Positions 1 through 5,221 are shown, counted from the stretch's first letter. The stretch is DNA of 5,318 nucleotides from Candidatus Hodarchaeota archaeon (GCA_016840025.1 JAEOTF010000228.1:1-5318), one strand, 5' to 3'. Made by a program: numbers and translations. The notes: generated by a model from the letters alone, not told the origin.

Positions 1-453
1 ACAAAAGGAACATTTTTCATAGAAGTCGATAGTAGATGGAATTTTGAGATGATATGGTCTTTAATTGATCCTCTTATTCACGGAAAACTTAGAATTAATA
101 CTTCTTTTCGAAACAGTCTTAGGTTATTAAGCAAAAACCCACTATCTCATATTTCGATAAACTATTTATATGATGATGGTATACATAACGCCATTAGCAT
201 GAAAATTAAGTTGTTCACCGATTATAACCTCAAAAAAGAATTGTCGGATCTAGGACTAATAGTTGAGAAGAGATGGTCAATCCACTCGGTGACAAATCTT
301 ATTCCTAGTACTATTTTACATCAACCCCGTCCTAAAACTTCCATAAAATCTTTCTTTAACTTTCTCTCCTATATAGAAGAAAACCTTCCATTCTATCTAC
401 CGGGTTCAAGTTTAGTATTGAGTGGGCAAAAAAAGGAAGATAGAAGTGGTTAA
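1..453 (+). CDS. Probable class I SAM-dependent methyltransferase, C-terminal part (5' end outside window)
   Basis: The frame is open from base 1, reading TKGTFFIEVDSRW before the first Met at 49, so this is the C-terminal 150 residues of a longer protein and the Met at 49 is internal. The pattern resembles the second half of type-11-like methyltransferases: a strand after a 'KGTFFIEV' turn, a long insert, then 'LSDLGLIVEKRWSIHSVTNLIPSTIL' split around a conserved-looking TNLIPST, and a final strand 'GSSLVLSGQKK' typical of the fold's last beta strand. The SAM-binding motif I (GxGxG) would lie upstream and is not visible, so neither activity nor substrate can be stated. The stop TAA at 451-453 faces the stop of the minus-strand gene beginning at 456, leaving 2 bases between convergent genes. 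Family call is from remembered sequence pattern only; a non-methyltransferase Rossmann protein is possible. Confidence 0.55.
   Translation, partial: TKGTFFIEVDSRWNFEMIWSLIDPLIHGKLRINTSFRNSLRLLSKNPLSHISINYLYDDGIHNAISMKIKLFTDYNLKKELSDLGLIVEKRWSIHSVTNLIPSTILHQPRPKTSIKSFFNFLSYIEENLPFYLPGSSLVLSGQKKEDRSG
428..434 (-). terminator. T-rich tract downstream of the minus-strand operon
   Basis: Seven consecutive A on the plus strand give T7 on the minus strand, about 22 bases past the TAA of the deoxyhypusine-synthase-like gene. Archaeal intrinsic termination usually needs only such a T-run without a hairpin, so this is a reasonable terminator for that operon, although it lies inside the 3' end of the convergent methyltransferase gene. 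No stable hairpin is seen before it. Confidence 0.25.
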
Positions 454-455
454 TT

Positions 456-1520
456 TTAGTCCTCTTTATCAAAACGTTCGATGACAGCTTTAACGATAAT
501 TGGAAACGCTATTGTCGCATCTGTCAAAACTTCCGCAGTTAAGGCGGTATCCTCGAATTTTCCCCAACTTTTGCCCTCAGAATAAGAGCAGCCGGATAAA
601 CCACCCCAGTGTGATGGTTCGGGACATATTCGGATTCCATATTGAAATCGTCTAATAGGTATATTCCATCCAAGTTTACTATTGAAATATTCCAGCATTG
701 GACCAACTTGTTGAGCCCAATTTCTAGGAACTCCCCCACCTATCGTAAAGATACCAACTTTGTCGGCATTTGCGATTTGGGTAGTATAATCCCAGAGATC
801 AACAAAGGAATTTATTGAAATAGGAAAAGAATTAGTGTTAATATCGGTTAGATCGTTCGGAGAATTTATTTCCATTCCTTTATTTAAGTTTAAAAGAAGA
901 AGATCAAAGGCTAATTCACTATCTGTAAAAGCAGGAATATAAACCGTGACTTGTTTCTCCCAAGCAGATTTTAAAATCCCTCGTTCATGATGAGAAGTAG
1001 TTTCAGAAAGATATTTTCCAATTAATTCGCAGAATTCTCGACTTGATATGTTTCCTGGTTCTTTTGCCTGCAGAGCGTTATGAATAATAGGTGTAAGTGC
1101 TTCAAGGTTAGATTCTGGTTCTATTGTATCATAAATCCGGTTATATCCTTTTTTATAGAGTTCTACATCAGAATGTTGGGGATCTACTTTATAATGTTTC
1201 ATCCCTACCCCTTCAACAAGACCATGGCACATCAGTGCTCCCGTTGAAACAATTGCGTTAAACCAACCACGATCAATCATTTCACAGATTACCAGACTTT
1301 GTTTGGCAGGTGTCATAGCTCCTGAGAGAGTAAGTACACGAAAACAGTCTTTGTCTCTGATCATCGCCTCTAATACGTCAGCAGCCTCACCTAAGCGACG
1401 TCCTCCGAAAGAAGTCTTCGCCATACTACGAACTAGATCATTTACAGAATTACATTTCGATAAATCAAGGGCTTCAAGTGATTCCAGTTCTTTTCCATCG
1501 TATAGACGTTCTCGTTTCAT
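456..1520 (-). CDS. Deoxyhypusine-synthase-like protein (DHS paralogue branch; possible homospermidine or bis(guanidino)azanonane synthase)
   Basis: This 354-residue protein belongs to the NAD-dependent deoxyhypusine synthase family, which transfers an aminobutyl group from spermidine (or guanidinobutyl from agmatine) to an acceptor amine. Family landmarks in order are GRRLGEA (40-46), LTLSGAMTPA (63-72), STGALMCHGLVE (92-103), IYDTIEPE (129-136), IPAFTDSEL (195-203), TIGGGVPRNW (259-268) and GGLSGCSYSEGKSWGKF (306-322). Lys321 in SWGK corresponds to the catalytic lysine (K329 of human DHS). The position of human His288, in GGG-x-x-K-H, is here Asn267 (GGGVPRN), and TTAGG is replaced by STGAL. 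These are features of the bacterial/archaeal DHS-like branch rather than of eIF5A/aIF5A-modifying enzymes. The ATG at 1520 gives a full-length N-terminus. It follows the amidohydrolase gene by 69 bases on the same strand, suggesting one polyamine operon. Product and acceptor cannot be fixed from sequence; a true aIF5A-modifying DHS is the alternative. Confidence 0.88.
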   Translation of the reverse strand: MKRERLYDGKELESLEALDLSKCNSVNDLVRSMAKTSFGGRRLGEAADVLEAMIRDKDCFRVLTLSGAMTPAKQSLVICEMIDRGWFNAIVSTGALMCHGLVEGVGMKHYKVDPQHSDVELYKKGYNRIYDTIEPESNLEALTPIIHNALQAKEPGNISSREFCELIGKYLSETTSHHERGILKSAWEKQVTVYIPAFTDSELAFDLLLLNLNKGMEINSPNDLTDINTNSFPISINSFVDLWDYTTQIANADKVGIFTIGGGVPRNWAQQVGPMLEYFNSKLGWNIPIRRFQYGIRICPEPSHWGGLSGCSYSEGKSWGKFEDTALTAEVLTDATIAFPIIVKAVIERFDKED

Positions 1521-1540
1521 TTTATTCTCTCTTAATACAA

Positions 1541-1548
1541 TCTATAAA
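1541..1548 (-). promoter_or_regulatory. Weak TATA-like box before the DHS-like gene
   Basis: On the minus strand the sequence reads TTTATAGA, centred about 25 bases before the ATG at 1520. An archaeal TATA box at this distance would place the transcript start at or next to the ATG, giving a leaderless message. Only a weak GAGAG purine stretch precedes the ATG, so leaderless initiation would make sense. The gene may equally be read only as the second gene of the operon. Confidence 0.25.
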
Positions 1549-1589
1549 TCACAGTAAAAAATTACCTCTCGAAATCACTAACATATATA

Positions 1590-2606
1590 TTAAAGGAAAC
1601 CATTTAGGAATGAGCTAGCAAGATTGCCGAGATGCTTTACATTATACCCTCCTTCTTGAATTAGGAGAAGAGGAATTTCTAATTTTTGAATCTTTGAAGC
1701 AATTTGAGTGTAACTTTCCTCAGAAAGATGAAATGTCCCAATAGGATCTTTAAAGTAGGTATCAAAACCTACTGAAACCACTAAAGCTTCTGGATTAAAT
1801 TTATTTATCTTTTTGATGGCTTTATCAATTACTTTTAGATATTGCTCTTCTGATGTTCCTTTGGGGAGCGGAAGATTGAGATTGTAGCCTTTACCTTTAC
1901 CTTTACCAATTTCGTCAGAATAGCCTGAAAAATATGGAAAACAAAACGAAGGGTCACCGTGAAGAGAGACAAAAAAGACTTCATTTGATTTATAAAAGAT
2001 TTCTTGGGTTCCATTTCCATGGTGGTAATCAATATCTAATATAGCAACTCGGTGGGAATAAGTTTGACGTAGGAATTCGGCAGCGATGGCAGCATTATTC
2101 AAGAAACAAAATCCCCCAGCTAGGTCGGATTGCGAATGATGTCCTGGTGGTCGCGTTAGGGAATACACAACGGGTTTAGAGTGGAGAAGTTTAGCTCCTT
2201 CAATAGCACAAGTAGCAGCTAAGGAAGCAGCACGATACGTATAGGCAGTGAAAGGGCTAAAGGTGTCAAAACAAAAGTAGCCAGCTTGTAATTTAATATC
2301 TGAAGGAAGTTGAAGGGGAAAATAACGAACAGGGAAAGTATCCGGGATGATAAATTGATCTTTTGATAGATTTTTACTAATGTTTTGAAGAAACGACAAA
2401 TAAGCAGGCGTATGGACTTGAGAGAGAAGCTCTATGGGACATTCTTCACTTACTTCGTACCATTTAACATCCTCTCGTGTTAGGAGGTGTTTCCTGATTG
2501 AATTGACACGTGCTGGACTATCATGACTTTCAAGTTGTAAGCCTTGAAGAATCTCAACAGCGGGATTATATTGGTCATTAAAAGGACTAAAGGTTACAGG
2601 TAGCAC
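1590..2606 (-). CDS. Acetylpolyamine amidohydrolase / class II histone-deacetylase-like hydrolase
   Basis: A 338-residue zinc-dependent deacetylase of the arginase/HDAC fold, expected to remove acetyl groups from acetylated polyamines (less likely protein lysines) in the cytoplasm. The active site is complete: tandem His156-His157 in RPPGHH, zinc ligands Asp193 and His195 in DIDYHHGNG, third zinc ligand Asp282 in GFDTYFKDP, and the transition-state Tyr321 in QEGGY. These positions are uniformly two less than the Mycoplana ramosa acetylpolyamine amidohydrolase residues as I recall them (H158/H159, D195, H197, D284, Y323). That, the similar length, and the FPYF segment with an aromatic at 223 favour the polyamine type over AcuC or histone enzymes. 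The start is GTG, chosen because GAGGT sits 6 bases upstream and the protein begins in register with the family. A CTTTAC repeat encodes GKGKGKG at 234-240. It is first in a two-gene unit with the DHS-like gene. Confidence 0.9.
   Translation of the reverse strand: MLPVTFSPFNDQYNPAVEILQGLQLESHDSPARVNSIRKHLLTREDVKWYEVSEECPIELLSQVHTPAYLSFLQNISKNLSKDQFIIPDTFPVRYFPLQLPSDIKLQAGYFCFDTFSPFTAYTYRAASLAATCAIEGAKLLHSKPVVYSLTRPPGHHSQSDLAGGFCFLNNAAIAAEFLRQTYSHRVAILDIDYHHGNGTQEIFYKSNEVFFVSLHGDPSFCFPYFSGYSDEIGKGKGKGYNLNLPLPKGTSEEQYLKVIDKAIKKINKFNPEALVVSVGFDTYFKDPIGTFHLSEESYTQIASKIQKLEIPLLLIQEGGYNVKHLGNLASSFLNGFL
1889..1906. repeat. Hexanucleotide CTTTAC x3 microrepeat inside the deacetylase gene
   Basis: Three perfect tandem copies of CTTTAC on the plus strand encode Gly-Lys repeats at residues 234-240 of the deacetylase, in a surface loop that is Gly-rich in the family. 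Because the unit is six bases long, gain or loss of a copy would keep the reading frame. Confidence 0.8.
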
Positions 2607-2612
2607 TGTTTT

Positions 2613-2617
2613 ACCTC
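2613..2617 (-). promoter_or_regulatory. Shine-Dalgarno GAGGT for the deacetylase gene
   Basis: The minus strand reads TGAGGTAAAACA followed by GTG. The GAGGT is 6 bases from the GTG at 2606, good spacing for pairing with the 16S 3' end. It decides the GTG start, since no in-frame ATG fits the family N-terminus. Confidence 0.7.
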
Positions 2618-2682
2618 AAAAAGCTGGATAAGCGTATTCCCGAATTTAGCGGAAAGAATTTGACTGTTCTTTATTTGTTTCT

Positions 2683-2704
2683 ATAATATAAGCAATTATA
2701 TTAT
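2683..2704. repeat. Perfect A+T-rich inverted repeat in the intergenic region; overlaps likely promoters
   Basis: ATAATATA (2683-2690) and its exact complement TATATTAT (2697-2704) flank a 6-base spacer AGCAAT. Read on the minus strand, the segment TTATATTATAG is a plausible TATA box for the deacetylase operon, putting the transcript start near 2660 with a leader of about 55 bases. On the plus strand the same A+T tract lies 15-30 bases before the omega RNA hairpin and could drive its transcription. It might also be an operator, or simply the A+T-rich site at which the element inserted. Confidence 0.5.
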
Positions 2705-2716
2705 GTGAGTCAACAA

Positions 2717-2741
2717 CCCACAGACGCAAGCGATCTGTGGG
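2717..2741 (+). repeat. Left-end hairpin of the element (also first stem of the omega RNA)
   Basis: CCCACAGA (2717-2724) pairs perfectly with TCTGTGGG (2734-2741) around a 9-base loop. Aligned without gaps to the right-end hairpin, CCCAC, ACGC, AGCGAT and GTGGG are shared; the differences are AG/CC, A/C and CT/GA. Such a subterminal hairpin is what Y1 TnpA transposases bind. Confidence 0.8.
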
Positions 2742-2990
2742 CTTGGAGTAGGTCTCCCTCCCCAAGCCCTGTTGATTAGCCTCAACATCATCTGCAAAGG
2801 TGGTGTAGTCCGTTACGGAGAATGTATAGGCACTGTTGGATACTCCACAAGTCTGACACTCTGCGGTCAGTGATTAAACATCGCTACAGGGTTAAGCGAA
2901 GTGTTGCTGACAAGAAACCTCTAGTAACAGTGGCAAAGTGGACAACTCCCTTTTAGGGAGCCAGGCTTTCTTTTAGCCTGACCAGAACTG
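2717..2990 (+). ncRNA. Omega RNA (HEARO-type RNA) for IscB
   Basis: About 275 bases without an open frame directly precede iscB, where IscB guide RNAs lie. The region is dense in short perfect stems: 2717-2724/2734-2741; CTTGG/CCAAG 2742-2746/2762-2766; TGTTGA/TCAACA 2770-2775/2782-2787; TCCG/CGGA 2809-2812/2816-2819; CTGAC/GTCAG 2853-2857/2866-2870; TCGCT/AGCGA 2881-2885/2895-2899, extendable by AACA/TGTT; CTCCCT/AGGGAG 2946-2951/2955-2960; CAGGCT/AGCCTG 2962-2967/2975-2980. The RNA would bind IscB and direct it to DNA. By analogy with known IscB systems the guide is the flanking host sequence just upstream of the first hairpin (about 2701-2716). Both ends of the RNA are estimates, and the 3' end may run into the iscB coding sequence. 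Confidence 0.82.
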
Positions 2991-2991
2991 T

Positions 2992-4353
2992 ATGAAGAAG
3001 AAAAAAGAACAAATGAAAGTGAATGAAACAATAAGCAAAGTCTTCGTCTTAAACCGACATGGTGACCCCTTAATGCCGACTACTCCCCGTCAGGCGCGGG
3101 TACTCCTCCAATCAGGTAAAGCGAAGATAGTTATGTATGATCCCTTTGTAGTCCAGTTAAACTTTGGCTCTAGCAGTTACAAGCAAGAGATTGAACTCGG
3201 AATTGATTCGGGCTACACTTACATTGGTTTTTCGGCAATTACCGAACGAGACGAACTTTTTGCAGGCGTGTTACGTCTTCTTGAAGGCATGTCAGAGAGA
3301 ATAGCCGAAAGAGCCATGTACAGAACCCAACGAAGAAATCAATTACGCTATCGAAAACCTAGATTCAACAATAGACGCAGAAAGGAAGGCTGGTTAGCAC
3401 CTTCGATCCAGCATAAGTTAGACTCTCATATCCGTTTTATAGAGTTACTTAAATCTATTCTACCGATTACCAGAGTAACTACCGAGGTTGGAAGTTTTGA
3501 TATCCAGAAGATTAAAAATCCCGCCATTGAAGGCAAAGAATACCAAGAAGGCGACCAAGCTGGTTTTTGGAACTTACGCGAATATATTTTACACCGAGAC
3601 AATCACAACTGCCAAAACCCTGACTGCAAAAACAAGAACAAGCAAAAAATCCTCGAAGTCCACCATATCGGTTTTTTGAACGGAGACCGAAGTGATAGGC
3701 CGAGTAATTTGATTACTCTGTGTATTAAATGCCATACACCAAAGAATCATAAGGAGAAAGGAATGTTGTACGGCTGGAGACCGAAATTGAAATCTTTTAA
3801 ACCCGAAACATTCATGTCTATAGTCCGATGGCGCTTGGTAAATACTTTAGACTGCGACCACACTTATGGCTACCTGACCAAGATGAAATGCAAGAAATTA
3901 GAATTGTCTAAATCCCATCCCAATGATGCATTTGTCATTACGAATGGCACAACGCAAAAAAGAGCGACGTCTGTAACCTTCGAGCAGGTCAGACGGAATA
4001 AGCGGTCTTTCCAGAAGTTCTACGATGCGAAATACCTAGACACCCGGACAGGCAAGAAAGCGAGTGGGCAGGAATTATGCAGTGGCAGACGCACCCGCAA
4101 CAAGAATCTGAACGAAGAGAATTTGCGGAAGTATAGAGGGCATAAGACCAACAAAGGACGGGTTAGTATCCGTAGACAACGCTACAAATATCAACCCAAA
4201 GATATTGTACAATTTCAAGGCAGGAGGTATCTGGTCAAGGGAATGCAGAATTTAGGGCGCTATGTCAAACTTGCGGGGCTTCCCAAACCTGTTAAAGTCG
4301 AATTAGTGACCCCTGTTCGGTGGCGGAAAGGGATTTGTGGCGTGATTGAATAA
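2992..4353 (+). CDS. iscB: IscB RNA-guided nuclease (HNH and RuvC domains), complete
   Basis: A 453-residue transposon-encoded nuclease of the family ancestral to Cas9, which uses the omega RNA to cleave both strands of matching DNA. Domains in order: PLMP domain (17-57, P26-L-M-P29); RuvC-I with Asp72 in GIDSG; arginine-rich bridge helix (about 104-130); RuvC-II with Glu165 in TTEVG; HNH (about 194-253) with zinc-type cysteines CX4C (207, 212) and CX2C (244, 247) and His224-His225; RuvC-III with His309 and Asp312 in SHPNDAF; and a basic C-terminal target-recognition region (about 385-453). All expected catalytic residues are present and the length is normal. ATG at 2992 lies 11 bases after the last omega RNA stem with no clear ribosome site; ATG at 3013 (Met8) is an equally good start and also leaves the PLMP domain intact. 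The stop overlaps the tnpA start (TAATG). Confidence 0.95.
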   Translation: MKKKKEQMKVNETISKVFVLNRHGDPLMPTTPRQARVLLQSGKAKIVMYDPFVVQLNFGSSSYKQEIELGIDSGYTYIGFSAITERDELFAGVLRLLEGMSERIAERAMYRTQRRNQLRYRKPRFNNRRRKEGWLAPSIQHKLDSHIRFIELLKSILPITRVTTEVGSFDIQKIKNPAIEGKEYQEGDQAGFWNLREYILHRDNHNCQNPDCKNKNKQKILEVHHIGFLNGDRSDRPSNLITLCIKCHTPKNHKEKGMLYGWRPKLKSFKPETFMSIVRWRLVNTLDCDHTYGYLTKMKCKKLELSKSHPNDAFVITNGTTQKRATSVTFEQVRRNKRSFQKFYDAKYLDTRTGKKASGQELCSGRRTRNKNLNEENLRKYRGHKTNKGRVSIRRQRYKYQPKDIVQFQGRRYLVKGMQNLGRYVKLAGLPKPVKVELVTPVRWRKGICGVIE

Positions 4354-4744
4354 TGACCGATCAGCGGAAGAGTTACTGCAAATTTTAAATTGTTTATCAC
4401 CTGATTTTTGGGGTAAAATAGCGGAAACCCCTCCTAGATCAGTACAGGAAGCGAGTCAAGACCTATTTTCAAGATATAGCCACCCAGTCGGACTTCAATA
4501 TTAAAGAGCGAGAAGTGGATCGAGATCATGTCCATCTCCTTGTTTCTAGTCCACCTCATCTAGCACCCGCGCAGATAGTCAGCCGGTTAAAACAGGAGAG
4601 TTCACGGTATCTTTGGCGCGAATATCCTGAATTACAACAGGAATTCTGGAAAAAGAAGAATTTTTGGAGTAAGGGTATTTCTGTGCATCAATAGGGAACG
4701 CGTGTCTTGAGACTATTCGTGAGTATATTGAAAATCAGGGTTAA
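4353..4744 (+). pseudogene. tnpA: tnpA pseudogene: Y1/HUH transposase of IS200/IS605 type with two stops and one frameshift
   Basis: TnpA normally cuts and rejoins single-stranded transposon ends. The ATG at 4353-4355 overlaps the iscB stop. In that frame the product begins MTDQRKSYCKF, hits TAA (4386-4388), continues IVYHLIFGVK, hits TAG (4419-4421), then reads RKPLLDQYRKRVKTY onward to WSKGISV. In the family the second stop falls where Tyr of KYRKPLL is expected, one base from TAT. A missing base at about 4685/4686 shifts the frame; from 4688 the next frame reads SIGNACLETIREYIENQG and ends at TAA 4742-4744. Restoring these gives about 130 residues, near normal size. The HUH motif DHVHLL (around 4524-4541) and catalytic Tyr in REYIENQ (codon 4724-4726) survive, so decay is recent or the sequence is constrained. 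As read, no active enzyme can be made. Confidence 0.9.
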
Positions 4745-4767
4745 AGCCCTGAAGAGTGGCAATTCAT

Positions 4768-4792
4768 CCCACCCACGCCAGCGATGAGTGGG
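4768..4792 (+). repeat. Right-end hairpin of the element
   Basis: CCCAC at 4772-4776 can pair with GTGGG at 4788-4792, with weaker alternatives such as CATC (4765-4768) with GATG (4783-4786). The 25 bases match the left-end hairpin at 20 positions without gaps. The position, 23 bases after the tnpA reading frame ends, is as expected for the right end of an IS605-type element. Confidence 0.78.
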
Positions 4793-4843
4793 GTTTCTTG
4801 CGACAGTGTATAAACTTTACTTAAATTGCACCTTAACTTAAAT

Positions 4844-4867
4844 GGAAAATTTTTTATATTATAAAAT
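4844..4867 (+). promoter_or_regulatory. Archaeal-type promoter (BRE/TATA) for the small charged-protein gene
   Basis: GGAAAA (4844-4849) followed by TTTATATT (4853-4860) resembles a purine-rich BRE followed by a TATA box (consensus near TTTAWATA). A start about 26 bases downstream would fall near 4883, just before the ATG at 4892 and with room for the GGTGG site before the ATG at 4910. A second A+T box, CTATATAGTA at 4877-4886, would instead give a leaderless message starting near 4910. The stretch from the right-end hairpin to the gene holds nothing else recognisable. Confidence 0.4.
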
Positions 4868-4909
4868 CAACAATTGCTATATAGTATAATTATGGAGCTG
4901 GTGGAAAGG

Positions 4910-5221
4910 ATGCAGCCCTCTAGACGACATAGAAGGCGGAGAAGGAACTTAAGATTCGATGAATATGATTTCACAGATCATGACCAAGATGATTTTTCTG
5001 AATATGGACAAGATGATTTTCCTGAATATGATAGATTCACGTATGAGATTGATGACAGTGATTTCTTAGAAGATGAAGATATTATTGACAAGAAACATTA
5101 TAAACGTAATTATAAGACAAAAAAGCGTAAAAACCAGTTTGACCAGCATATTGACCATAGCGTTGATGACTACGATTATTCCGACTATGAGGAAGATATG
5201 GTTGAAGAAACTGACTTATAA
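4910..5221 (+). CDS. Small charged low-complexity protein of unknown function
   Basis: I do not recognise this protein. From ATG 4910 it has 103 residues; ATG 4892 would add six (MELVER) and TTG 4874 twelve. I prefer 4910 because GGTGG (4900-4904) lies 5 bases upstream and the basic cluster then begins the protein, but this is uncertain. It is built of charge blocks: an Arg-rich start (SRRHRRRRR, 4-12), a D/E/Y/F-rich stretch (about 17-60), a Lys-rich patch (KKHYKRNYKTKKRKN), and an acidic Tyr-rich tail (DDYDYSDYEEDMVEETDL). There is no signal peptide, membrane segment or cysteine. An 8-residue unit QDDF(S/P)EY plus one residue is duplicated in tandem. It looks intrinsically disordered and could bind nucleic acid or basic proteins through alternating patches, but no function can be assigned. 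Sustained codon structure and a plausible promoter support a real gene. Confidence 0.6.
   Translation: MQPSRRHRRRRRNLRFDEYDFTDHDQDDFSEYGQDDFPEYDRFTYEIDDSDFLEDEDIIDKKHYKRNYKTKKRKNQFDQHIDHSVDDYDYSDYEEDMVEETDL
4982..5029 (+). repeat. Tandem 24-base duplication coding for DQDDFSEY / GQDDFPEY
   Basis: Units 4982-5005 and 5006-5029 are identical at 21 of 24 positions and in the same codon phase, so they encode two successive octapeptides. The three differences are two in the first codon (GAC to GGA) and one in the sixth (TCT to CCT). Confidence 0.85.

Larger units (their letters stand above)
2717..4800 (+). mobile_element. ISC-type element (IS200/IS605 superfamily) with omega RNA, iscB and decayed tnpA
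   Basis: The element is bounded by two related subterminal hairpins (2717-2741 and 4768-4792, 20 of 25 bases identical) and contains, in order, an omega RNA region, iscB and a tnpA pseudogene. This is the standard layout of IscB-carrying IS605-like elements. Exact cleavage sites cannot be read: the left end probably lies within about 10 bases before 2717 and the right end some 10-25 bases after 4792. IS200/IS605 elements make no target duplication and have no terminal inverted repeats, consistent with their absence here. The inside is visibly richer in G+C than the flanking genes, suggesting acquisition by transfer. With tnpA broken, movement would need a TnpA supplied in trans. Confidence 0.88.

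Noticed and set aside
539..739. 66-codon open frame on the minus strand
   Set aside because: It lies wholly inside the DHS-like gene in another frame of the same strand and its translation resembles no protein; the motif-rich frame is the real one.
1303..1557. 84-codon open frame on the plus strand
   Set aside because: It is antisense to the N-terminal half of the DHS-like gene, with a Ser/Arg-rich shadow composition and no ribosome site.
1835..2032. 65-codon open frame on the minus strand
   Set aside because: It overlaps the deacetylase catalytic region in another frame; the zinc-site motifs are in the long frame.
2717..2990. Hairpin-rich stretch as a group II intron, CRISPR array or riboswitch
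   Set aside because: There are no repeated spacers, no intron domain V-like end and no reverse transcriptase. The place directly upstream of iscB and the shared left-end hairpin fit an omega RNA.
3488..3679. 63-codon open frame on the plus strand
   Set aside because: It is a Thr/Lys-rich out-of-frame reading inside the iscB HNH region, with no independent support.
2992..4353. Cas9 or TnpB (Cas12 ancestor) as the nuclease
   Set aside because: It has an HNH domain inserted between RuvC-II and RuvC-III and an N-terminal PLMP domain, which TnpB lacks, and it is far too short and without REC lobes for Cas9. No CRISPR array, cas1 or cas2 is present.
4368..4500. Second frame through the tnpA N-terminal region, open across the two stops
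   Set aside because: Its residues show no transposase pattern, whereas the frame with two stops aligns continuously to the Y1 transposase motifs, so the stops are read as mutations.
4768..4800. Right-end hairpin followed by GTTTCTT as a transcription terminator
   Set aside because: The T-run is short and interrupted, and the near copy at the left end shows that the hairpin is a transposon end; a secondary terminator role cannot be excluded.
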